Source of the DNA: Symbiodinium natans
Taxonomy: Eukaryota > Sar > Dinophyceae > Suessiales > Symbiodiniaceae
Length of the DNA stretch: 64,000 bases
Assembly (NCBI GenBank): GCA_905221605.1
Contig: CAJNDS010002622.1
Location: 198,501 to 262,500 of the forward strand
Reading direction: 5' to 3'
Positions within the stretch are counted from its first letter, which is position 1, and each line of letters opens with the position of its first letter. The notes beneath the pieces were generated by a model. It was not told the DNA's origin, searched no databases, and saw nothing but the letters and a program-made list of their open reading frames with translations. The position numbers and the translations under genes were made by a program. Of this stretch, positions 1 through 10,200 are shown in pieces.

Positions 1-540
1 TCATTGCAATATAGCATGCATCGACGACTCAAATTGATCTCACCCCTGCATGAAAACGAAAGCAATTTTGGGAATGGGTTCTCCTGATGAGCCTGCCTCA
101 CTCAGAATTGGCGATGCGAGCTGCTCCCCTACACAGATCTAGCTGGATCATTCGGTGCTCCAGGCTCAGGTCGGATCGGGCACACTGCGCGCACAAGTGT
201 GCATCTGCAGCATGATGTGCAATGCTGTTCAGGCTTCGGGGCTTGCACAGAAAGATCCGGGGGCCTCTTGGTGTGCACTCCTTTGTAATGCCCATCCAAA
301 CCTCAATATCCTTTGTATCTGTCTGTGCCTGTCCGTCTGTTTTCTCGATCTAAGGCTAAATCTGTCGGCCAAGTTGCGCGGGAGAATGCAGGGACACAGA
401 GCCTGACAGAGCCTGACAGGGCCTGAAAAAGTGATCTCTTCCTGTGGTTTGCTGCTTTCATGGGCTGGCCAACTTTTACCCCATAGCAAAACGGCATGCG
501 TGATTCACAACGCCTGTTTCCCGAAACCGTCTTTATGTTA
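1..540. other. No gene recognised
   Basis: Only short, mutually overlapping reading frames are present and none has a recognisable motif or a convincing splice pattern. Near the right end a stretch reading roughly cgcctgtttcccgaaaccgt is repeated about 30 bases later with one base missing (about 508-567), a small tandem duplication. Confidence 0.4.
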
Positions 541-1265
541 ACGCCTGTTTCCGAAACCGTCTTTGGAAATCCAGGGATAATAGTACTAATACATGTAAAC
601 TAGTGCACGCTTTATTAGTAATATTATTATAGGGGCCGAGAGAAAGAGCTTGGAGAACGAAACCATAGAGAAGACTCATACCCCAATAAAAGCCCAATAT
701 AATAATAAAATCGTGAATAAAGCGCGCGTTTCTTGCCTTTGTTCACGCCTTTAGTATTATATTAATAGGGCTTTTACATGGTTAACCTGGCATGCGAATG
801 GGAGTCATGAGTGAAGAAGCCGCACTCATAATCGGATGTCAACCGCCCGTCCTTTCGTACACCATCAATCTCATGACACGTACGCTGTTCACCCATCACA
901 CCTTGAGACCCTAACTCTCTTGATTCGCTACCTCCATCTCATAGAATCCTTACCAGTAGAATATTAGTATCTTGACCCTTAGAATGCAGTGTTACCTTTA
1001 GGACTTATTATTGAATCCCTGAGCCTTTTACCTCTTTTGGACAGTTGTACCGCCATGAACGCACCGCTCGTGATAATAAAGTGTAGAGAATATTATTACG
1101 GCGTTTGTAAAGAAGTGAAACAAATGCACGAAACGCCGGAATAATATGAACGAAACAACGAAGAGAATGTAATGAGCGCAGTAATAATATAATTGCAAGG
1201 TAACGCGCGAATTATATTAATAATGCGTGAATGAAGAGAACGAAGTCATGAACGCACAATTAACG
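541..1265. other. AT-rich island without recognisable genes
   Basis: This stretch is clearly richer in A+T than its surroundings, with repeated tattattaataat-like runs and several near-repeats such as cgcgaattatattaataatg (about 1207) and tagtattatattaataggg (about 751). It has no TTTAGGG repeats, unlike most of the next 47 kb. No long ORF, rRNA or tRNA is visible. It could be an organelle-derived insertion or an old AT-rich repeat; I see nothing that decides. Confidence 0.4.
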
Positions 1266-1832
1266 CGCCACCGGTGTTTGTCGGAAGTGTGCGCGGTGAG
1301 TTTGTGCTGTTCGTGCCTTGTATGTTCAGGCTGCTCAGGTCAGTCAGGCGGACATGCATGCACAGCCTTGGGACATGTCGATTCCGACCCCCATGCCCTG
1401 CAAGAACCGAATTTTTGTTGATTTCTCGGCTTTGTCAGAGTATTGGGTTACCATGGGCTGCAAGGTGGCTGCATGGCCGAGATTTTGAAGAACATTAGTA
1501 AGTAATAAATTTTAGTATAACAAGTACAGCTTCTTTATGTGAATTAGATAAACACTCTGGCAACCTGAATGGTGGTATTCCATTTCTTTGTCCAGCTGCT
1601 TCAAGAATAATCTTCAAGCATCTTGAATTCCTAGCCCCACCTTTCTTGCGCTCGTGCCGCGCCCTCAAAGCGCCCTAAGCCTATATCCACCTTGGGAATT
1701 GTTTTGTTTATATCAAACCACAAGGAGGATCTTAAAAACATGATATTTTATTAAAGTACCCTCGTATGTCCCCTCGACAGTGTGGCTCCGACGAGGGGTC
1801 AGCCAGGCGGGTGGCAACAACAAAGCCCGAAA

Positions 1833-1938
1833 CTTGGGATGTTCCCCCGTTAGACCAGAAGCTCCTTGACGGGGATTCTAGTACCCCCCCTATGAGAGTC
1901 CCAATTAAGGACAGGTAGTAACAAGGGGGAACATCCCT
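1833..1938. mobile_element. MITE-like foldback, family 2, copy 1
   Basis: The left end reads CTTGGGATGTTCCCCC and the right end GGGGGAACATCCCtaa, its reverse complement, giving an element of about 105 bp with terminal inverted repeats of about 13-16 bp. Three further copies with the same ends are at 13987-14082, 28184-28275 and 35664-35749. This copy lies about 40 bases before the first recognised exon of the glutathione S-transferase gene, so it is probably intronic. Confidence 0.75.
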
Positions 1939-1978
1939 AAACCCTAAACCCTCAACCCTCAACCCTAAGCCTAATGAG

Positions 1979-4900
1979 GCTCTACTACTTTCCAGTCATG
2001 GCGAAGGGCTTGGGCCCAGCGTTGGTTTGCGAGCTCTCTGGCCTGCCATGGCAGGGCCCCAAGGCCAGGACTCTTCAGCAGGGGGTTTACAGGGGTGTAT
2101 AGGGGGTTATTGGTGGTTTATACGGTGTCAGCAGGGGGGTTTATAGGGATAGGGGTGTACAGGGGGTTTTTGGTGGTCTATACGGTGATTTATACGGGGG
2201 CTTCTGGATTTATAGGCTTTATATAGGGTTTAGGCGAAAAGAACAAGTGGGAAGCGCGTCGAGTCGCGAAAAAGGTTCGTCACGGGTTCTGGGATGTTTA
2301 GGAGGTGATGACTAGGTCGGACGAGTCGTGATGTAGGGGCGAGGGCTCAACCTGCCGCCTACTTTGACAGGACCTGGGCTTTACCAGGGACGACTGGCCG
2401 AAGCTCAAGGAGTCTGGCACCTCCCTCGCAAGTTCTGGTGGAGCCTTGAGGGCCAAATCTTAGGGCTTAGCAAGAGTGACCTTACTACCTCACAAACAAA
2501 GGGCAGTGAACCTGTGTACTTGTTGGAGACTTGCAGATTTGCATGGAATTCCATGATAACCCTGAGAAGCGTTTTGGGGTGTTCCCTAGGTCTGTGGGCT
2601 TATACGTGGCCCGAACAAGGGGATTTGCAGCTGTCCTAAGTTTGCTCGGGGTAGGGCTTTGGGTTTAGTAGCAGTGGGGGGTCCCTACTTGAAGGAAGTA
2701 GTGGCTACAAGCTCCTTTCCAGGGCAAATCTCAGTGATGACTACCCATGAGCCTCGAGTAAACAGCCGTTAGGTCTTCGGGTTTGGGGCTTTTAAGATGT
2801 AGCCCACCGCTTCAACACTGGAAAGCCCTAAAGCCCCACCTTGCCAGCCTTGCGTGAGTGTGAGCGTCGAAAGCCTAAGCACCCAAAGCTTGAAACCCTG
2901 AACCCTATAAACCCGAAGAATCTTCGGGTTTCATAATTATCCTAAACCCCAAAACACCCTACAGGGTTTGTAGGGTTAGTAGTAATACCCGAAGCCCGAA
3001 TTTTTGGATCCTAAATCCTCAACCCTAAGCCCTAAACCTTAAACCCTAAACCCTCAACCCTGTCAGCCCTGAGGCAAATGCGCCTTCGGGCAGCTCCCGC
3101 TGCTAGAAGTGGGTTCGCACTGCATCTCGCAGTCGCTCGCCATCGTGCGCCCAGGCTTTTTGTTGGAGAGTTTGTGTGGGGTTTAGGGTTTAGGGTCTAG
3201 GGTTTAGGGTTTAGGGTTTAGGGTTTAGGGTTTAGGGATGCAAAAGGGTTTAGGGTTTAGGGTTTAGGGGCTTGCAGAAGGGTGAAGGCTTAGCTTTTGT
3301 TGGTAGGGATGGTGTTCAGGCTTTTGGGAGTTTCTGGTCTACGGCTTCAGGTTTGGGGTTTCGGGCCGAGGGTTGAGTTTGGATGGTTTTGGGGGGCGTG
3401 TGGGTGCAGATCCCCACAGGAGTCACTTGTGACTCGAGCTACCAGGCCCCTGAAGCACAAGTTGCACCCATCTCCCGTATGAAGCCCTAAGCCTCTGCAC
3501 CTGTGGAATTTCCCTGAGTTCCCCTCAACCCCTTAAAGCCCTAAGCCCTCTATCCTACAAATTTCCCTCAACCCTTACATCCCTAAATCCTAAGCCCTCT
3601 ACCCCAGATACAAATCTGGGGATGCCTTCTCTTGGGGGCAGCCGAGGAATTACGTCGGCAAGGTGGCAGGCACGGAAGGCGGGAGTTCCTTGAGGCTTGT
3701 CGACTCGCAGAAGAAGTGGCGCGCAGTTCATCCTGCGGTTTATTTAGGGTTTAGGGTTTAGGGTTTAGGGAGAAGTCCGGATGCAAAAAGGGAGAAGTGG
3801 GTTGTCAGCCTCTGTAGAGGATGCATCTTCGGTGCGGGATACCCCAAGTTTTCAGCCCAAGAATGCCCCTGGCTCCACGGAGGCGCTACGGCCGAGGAGT
3901 TTGCAATGTCCCAGACACTGCTGGCAGAGGGGGAGGCCAGCAGTTGGGTGGACTGAAGTTTGGGCGTGTTTTTGTGGGGTTTAGGTCTTGGGGTTATGAA
4001 AGCTTTGAGGCCACAAGCCCACTCAAGCAGCTGTGTGGTCGCGCGATCTATTCTTTGACACGCCACTGACCGTGCAGCCGAAGCCAGAAACATCAAAAAC
4101 GCACTGAGCAAGAAAAGCACTCCGGCCAATTAGGGCTTAGGGGCCGCTGAGGATCTGTATGCTGCCATGCAGAAGTTCCAGCCCACCCGCAGTGTGACTT
4201 GGGCTGAGACTGTGTGGGACTTCGCCTTCGTTCTCTATATCAGGTCCCTTCTTGTGTGCGTATTTTGAGGGTGCCATACGAAGTAGGGAACCCAGAAAGG
4301 GGCCCTAATCTAGAGAACCCACATGATCTCCTTCAGCCAAGGTCTTCTTAAGCAGTGCCCGTGCTCCCTCAATGCTGTTCCCAAATTGCGGTTCTTTTCT
4401 GGTGTGTTGCAATACGACTCCTTAGACTCAGGGTGTATAGGGTTGATAGGGTTTGGGTACCCCGACACCTAGACCCTAGACCCTAAACCGAGATCTTCCC
4501 ACGCGTAGGGCGAGATGGCAACCTGGAGTTTTGATGGCAGTCCCCAGCGCCCGTTTAGGGTTTAGTAAAATTAAGGGTTCTAGGGTATTCGGGTCTTTGG
4601 GTTTAAGAGGGTTCACTGTAGGGTGAGGGGTTGAAGAGGGCCCAGTGGTTTCGGTACCCGGGTTTAGGGTTCAAAAGCAGTTGAAAAGTGTGGGGTCGTG
4701 GGTTGCCAAGGTCAAGTTTGGGGAGTATGGCCGTGACGGGATCACCTTGAAAGGGAACGCCGCCGCGCATGCGAAGTTCTGGGAGGTGGGATGCTTGAGA
4801 AGCGTGTGGTTTCGGGCTTGGGGATTTGTTCGGGGTTTATTGTGAGCGTAGGCTGTTCTCAGCGCCCGAAACCCTGAGCCCTGAACCCTGCACCTGCGTC

Positions 4901-6623
4901 CTCATCCTGAGGGACTCTTTTTTTCGGGCTCATGGGGTTTAGCGCCCAAGGTTGACAACCACCTCCGGCATCGGGCTCATCGGTTTTAGGAGCCCACCCC
5001 AAAAGATGCGAACAGTTCGGATTCGCCTGGTAGAAAGCATGTTGCGCTTCGAGTTTCACTTTTGGGGGCTTCCAGGAGGCCCTGAAAGTCCTACGCCAGC
5101 TGAGCCCCCAAAAGCCGCTGCCCGAAACCTTGAGCATGACATCCTTGAACCCTAAAGAACCCCTTCCTTCAGAGAACGCAGAAAAAACCCTAAGCCTCAA
5201 CCCTAACCCTCTGGAGTCGAGAGATACTTGGTGGTTTCCCGACATTCGAGTGCCTTATTGGAGTCCTTATAAGGGAATCCTACGATTTGGGGTCTGTTAT
5301 TTGGGGTCCCCTTTATGTTCGTAACCTCCCACTTTGCCTTAGAGGCAGAGTCTACCTGATGAGTGGCCATTTCCCTACAGTTTTAGTAGGAATTACCCTT
5401 AACTAGTAGGCATGACCCATCAAAACCTGTAGGTCACCCTAAACCCTAACCCTCAACCCTAAACCCTAACCCTAAACCCTAAACCCTAAACCCTAAACCC
5501 TAAACCCTAAAGAGGGTCCCAGGGGAGAGTCTTCTTGAGGAGTGGGTGCCTGACCAGTTTCAGAAGCTGAATGTTTTGCTGAAGGGCAAGGATCGGTTCA
5601 CCGCTTCGGGGGAGACCGCCCCGTGGCCGCACCCTCTGTGACTCTGGCCCATGCGGCTTAGGGTTCAGGGTTGAGGGGTTTAGGGGGTTAAAAAGTTAAG
5701 GGGTTGTAGGGTTCAGGGTTTAGGGTTTAGGGTTTAGGGTTTAGGGTTTAGGGTTTAGGGTTTAGGGTTTAGGGTTTAGGGTTTAGGGCTAGCACTCGTG
5801 TTCATGCGGGCTCAGCTTGCCGAGGGCAGGCGGGGGGCCTTCGGAGTGCTGCTGGTCGCAAACCTCCAGACGCCGGTCACGTCGGTCTTTTTTGTTGCTG
5901 CTTCTTAGGGTTTAGGGTTTAGGGTTTAGGGTTTAGGGTTTAGGGTTTAGGGGAGGCGGAACCATGTGAAACCCATCTCAGCTGGATGTGCAGGTCAGTT
6001 TGTTCGAGAAACTATCAAAATCTAGGCCTCCGGCCTTACGTAGTATTAAGAGAGCAATGGGCGCTTGGCAAACAAGAGCGCCGCTAAATCTCAACACACA
6101 GCACTGTGCGAGTGTGCCTTGAACCAGAAACCTTGCACCTCTGAAGGCGAGTTTTCAGGAGCACAGACGGACGTGGCAACTTGTCCATTTCCCCATTTGA
6201 ATCGACTTTTCTACGTTGTGCGGCCCCAGGCGTTTCTTCCCTTAAACACCAGGGCTGTGCAGCGTCTCCCGGAGTTTTGCGCTTTTGCCATGAGGTCGGA
6301 GAGCTCTACTTGTGGGCAATGCTGCATCAGATGAAGCTTTGCAAGCCGCAGCTCTTCTCTGCCACGCCCCAGCTGGGCGAGTTCTACGAGCGCATCGAAA
6401 AACTCGCTGGCGTCAAGAAGGCCTCGTCACTGGAAATGTTCTGGTTGTGGAGATGCACTGTTGCTGTTCTTGTTGGGGAGTGAATGAATGGTCCATGTAA
6501 CAGCAATCGAGGATTAAGAGGAGGGGCCCCCTGATCTTCGTCTTCAGACCGAGTTGCTTGCAGGTGGTCAGTGGCGCCTCTACTTACGGCGCGTGGGAGC
6601 AATATTTTGTGAATCCCGAGTGA
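1979..6623 (+). CDS. Glutathione S-transferase (sigma-like), at least ten exons
   Basis: Cytosolic glutathione S-transferase, which conjugates glutathione to electrophiles. Exons read by eye: 1979-2063, 2371-2416, 3074-3149, 3647-3678, 3883-3935, 4152-4193, 4711-4785, 5540-5617, 6295-6420 and 6564-6623 (TGA). Together they leave one uninterrupted frame of about 223 residues, normal for the family. The N-terminal thioredoxin-like domain has LYYFPVMAKGLGPALVCELS, then DDWPKLKES, FGQLPLLEV and the SQSLAIVRN motif. The helical C-domain includes SQTLLAEGEDLYAAMQ, LLKGKDRFTASGETVGELYL, LGEFYERIEKLAGVKK and ends GAWEQYFVNPE. Donors are GC at most junctions and GT after exons six and seven. The 3149/3647 junction needs a non-standard donor (CC) and is the weakest. 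A short first exon with the start codon must lie upstream but was not found. Introns are full of TTTAGGG/CCCTAAA. The family call is firm; sigma class is inferred from motif style. Confidence 0.88.
3179..3269 (+). repeat. Telomere-like (TTTAGGG)n array
   Basis: About eleven heptamers of TTTAGGG with small interruptions. It lies in the GST intron between the exons at 3074-3149 and 3647-3678. Confidence 0.95.
5232..5329. mobile_element. MITE-like repeat, family 3, copy at 5.2 kb
   Basis: Shares the core TAAGGGAATCCTACgATTTG and the end GGGGTCCC...TTCGTAA with copies at 27529-27629 and 37012-37117. The left end is degraded. It lies in the GST intron between 4785 and 5540. Confidence 0.55.
5437..5511 (-). 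repeat. Telomere-like (CCCTAAA)n array
   Basis: About ten near-perfect CCCTAAA units on the + strand, ending 28 bases before the GST exon that starts at 5540. Confidence 0.95.
5711..5952 (+). repeat. Two telomere-like (TTTAGGG)n arrays
   Basis: About eleven TTTAGGG units at 5711-5788 and about six at 5906-5952, separated by roughly 115 bases of GC-rich unique sequence. Both are in the GST intron between 5617 and 6295, while the intron just before it carries the opposite orientation. Confidence 0.95.
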
Positions 6624-7270
6624 GGAATGTGGCGGCTGTCACCATCGTAATCCCTTAACTCGAAACATGAGGCGTGCTCCTCCAACGAAGCCACGGTCCC
6701 ATTTCCACGTATAGCATAGATGTGGTGTCGAATCGGCAACTTCCCATTCTTGCTATCTGCCTTGTAACATAAACCCTTGAAAACCCTTTACGCCCTCAAG
6801 CCTTAATCGTGCGCTTCGCACGCGCGCACACACACACACGAGAGTACTCTCGAGCTACAGCGCAGCACCATCCTGATCAAGCCAGGGCTGGTCTTTGTGT
6901 CTGGCCATGCGGCAGCCTGAAATCGGTGACCCTAATCATTTCTTACATATCAGCGGCGCGGATTGTGTGAGCTGGCAAAAAGAGGCACTGTGAAAGTCGC
7001 AGACCTGAACTGCTGGCCCATTGCACGAGTCGAAGCCAGGGGAGCTCCCGTGACATTGTTCGTTGAAGAAAGCCTTAGGAAAGGTTTAGGACTTCCTTGA
7101 GATAGGACAATACTCCACTCATGTGTAGCCCGTACACCAAAGCTTGTCCTTACGAGGCACTATCGGGGGCGGAGTAGATGCTTGAGGAGGAGTGAGAGCT
7201 GCTTCATCCATGCTTGCCTCGTCGCCGCAGCGTTTAGAACGTTGATTTTTTGGGGGGACATGCAGAGAGA
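6624..7270. other. Spacer between GST and NAA10 genes
   Basis: About 650 bases between the GST stop codon and the NAA10 start codon. It holds a short (CA)n tract near 6826-6840 but no recognisable coding sequence, promoter or spliced-leader match. Confidence 0.5.
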
Positions 7271-10200
7271 ATGGTCTCGATCCGGCCGGCGACGATCGAT
7301 GACCTACCTGGTATGCAGGCATGTAGCCGACTCAGCTCCAGGAGAGCCTGTGCCGCTTCAGGTAGCTTTGAACCTTGGGGTTTTTGGACATCTCGCTCCT
7401 GTGCACCCTGAACCCTCAAACATGTGCGGAGGCTCCCAAGCATTGTGCACAACCTACCGTTTGCTCCACTCTCCACCAAGTCTGAGGCAATCTTTGCTGC
7501 TTGCCAGAGAACTACCAGATGACTCTCCGATGCACTGAACTTTGAAAGAAAGTGCCTAAACCCCCGGAATCCCGATTCTTAAACCCTATAAGCCACTCAG
7601 GAAGTACTACCTCTACCACGCCCTTTCCTGGCCGCAGTTGCCACAAGTGGCAGCCGGGGCCTGAGATGCTCAGGGACTGGGTCGCTACCCCCTTTGGGTA
7701 GGGGGTTTCTAGGAAAATGTGTCTATTCACCGGGGCCTGAAGCTTAGTGTTTAGGGCAAAAAGAAGGAGCATGGGCACAGCTGAGGGGCCAAAGTTCGGC
7801 GCTCGGTGCCCGCCCGCGTTCTGCTCCCTGGGATGGGCACGCAGTACAGTAGCCTTAGAAGCCTCATGCAACGCAAGCACACAAGACTGGCATCCTAACT
7901 TTTAGTACATAGGACCCGATCATCCGATCGCTGCGGTCCCGTTTCGAGGTGGACAGCCAGAATCGAATTGTGGGCTACGTCCTCGCCAAGATGGAGGAGG
8001 AATCTCTACGATAGACCCGCAACTTCTAAACCCCAAGCCTTAACACCTTCAAACCCACAACTCAGCCCGAACGCGCAAGTGCATTGCCTGAACCAGGCGA
8101 CAGTCGCCAAGCCCCAAACCCAGAACCTGAGCAGTCAAGAAATTCAGCATAATATGCAAAGTAGCACCAAAGCGGGAGATTGGACTAGCAAGCATAAGCG
8201 TCACAGACAGCCACAAACAAGAGGCTAAGAGTCTAAGAGGCTATGAAGCTGAATCAGTCCTTCCTGAGCAAAATCAGGAACCCTTCTGCGCCAACCCAAC
8301 AACGAAAAAAACATCAGGGTACAAAAAAAACCATGACGGTTGCAAACGTCCATGGGGTCCATGACGGTTGCAAACGTCCATATGGGGGTCCATGACGGTC
8401 GCAAACGTCCATGGGGGTCCATGACGGTTGGAAACGTCCATATGGGGGTCCATGACGGTCGCAAACGTCCATGGGGGTCCATGACGGTTGGAAACGTCCA
8501 TGGGGGTCCATGACGGTCGCAAACGTCCATGGGGGTCCATGACGGTTGGAAACGTCCATGGGGGTCCATGTCGGTTGGAAACGTCCATGGGGGCCCATGA
8601 CGGTTGGAAACGTCCATGGGGTCCATGACGGTCGCAAACGTCCATGGGGGTCCATGACGGTTGGAAACGTCCATGAGGGTCCATGACGGTCGCAAACGTC
8701 CATGGGGGTCCATGACGGTTGGAAACGTCCATGGGGGTCCATGACGGTTGGAAACGTCCATGGGGGCCCATGACGGTTGGAAACGTCCATGGTTGTTTCC
8801 TTACCCTTATAAACGTTAAATCCAACCCCTGAACACCACCGACCGGAGACCTCACCGGAACTTGCAGCCCTAAGCCCGCCCAAAAACAACCTCAACCCCT
8901 AGAAAAGTGGCCTCGCTGCCTTGGCATTGCGCGAGCGCGTGCATCGAAACCCTGAAAACCTGAGCCACCCACACGGGTAGTTTTAAACATGAGTTCAGGT
9001 CCTTTTTTTGGGTGCTTGTTATATAGGGGGTCCGTTCCCCAAACTTTCAACCCTAAACCCGAAACCCTGGCTTTCTAAGTGTGGCTAGTCTGCTTGGCGG
9101 GTGGCTGCAAAACTTACAGAACCACCCCTAAACCCTAAGCCCCAAACCATAAACCCAAACCCTACACCCCAAACCCGAAAAACCCTAGACCCTAAACCCT
9201 ACCCAGCTGGGGAGGACACGGACGAGGTCCATGGCCACATCACCTCGCTCGCGGTCATGCGAAGCCCGGAAGCCTGGGTTACTATAGGGTTTTAGGGTTT
9301 AGGGCTTCGGGTTCGGAAGAATTCCTGACAATATTCCCTTAGGGTGCCCTTTATCATTATACTAGAATAACCCCCAAAGCCCTATTCTAACTATTCAGGC
9401 CCCTATATTCGAGAGGGGTCCGACAAAAGGTGTATTCTTTTGTTGGCGCTTTTGAAGCAAGAGTTAACGTATTTCGGGGGTTATATGGGGTGCCCCGATT
9501 TCGGAAAATGCCAAAGAGTGACTGGCAAGGCGTAGATATGGCTGCTCGCCACGAGTAGGTACGTCCCTCAACTTGACTTTGTGACCACGCTTTCGTGTCG
9601 TAACTTGATTTGAGGTGGCAAGGGCACACACGCAAGGAACTAAGCTGCAAGCGGCGACGCGCCAAGGCTACCGACGACTTGGGATTGCCACCGCCCTCAT
9701 GAGGCGGCCAACCGACAAGCCCCAACCCTCCACCTGTAGATGGGATGATTCTCAGTGCTCTACGTGGCCTCACTCTACTGTGGCAGCTGCCCAACCCTGA
9801 ATGCCGACCTCAGCTTTAGCAAGTTGATGGTGCGTAGTATGGGGGTCCAGCAAAGAACCCCAGCGCTCTCCTCTGCAGGGCGTCCATTAACACCATGGAG
9901 GAGTGCTTTAACGCCGAGTTCGTGTCGCTTCACGCACCGGCCACAGCGAGAAATGCCCCAAAGCTAACCCCCGTAAGTTCCGCTGCCCAACAGAACGTAG
10001 CCTTCCTTTCAGTAGTCCGGCATCTGGAGAGTGGTCCGGCGGACCTCTTAACAACAAAGTCGTCGGCGGAGGGTTTCAGGCTTCGGCTTGTTTAGGGTAT
10101 TTACATTGGATGTGGGGTTTGGTTAGGGTGAAAAAGGCTACGTGAGAACTAGGCACGCCAGACAACATGCGGATGGTAAAAGCCCCCGCCCTGAACCCCA

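Noticed and set aside
1440-1500. Possible first exon of the GST gene (ATG near 1472, donor GTAAGT at about 1497)
   Set aside because: Its phase does not match the exon starting at 1979, so it was not included.
5340-5420. Hammerhead-like core (CTGATGAG near 5357)
   Set aside because: No matching GAAA segment and no helices I or III could be found around it.
8331-8794. CRISPR-like array of 29-bp repeats
   Set aside because: The repeats are directly adjacent with no spacers, and the context is a eukaryotic intron; it is an ordinary tandem satellite.
8314-8895. Minus-strand proteins of about 190 residues with repeated [15 protein letters not shown]
   Set aside because: They are produced by the 29-bp satellite in all three frames; this is repeat arithmetic, not gene structure.
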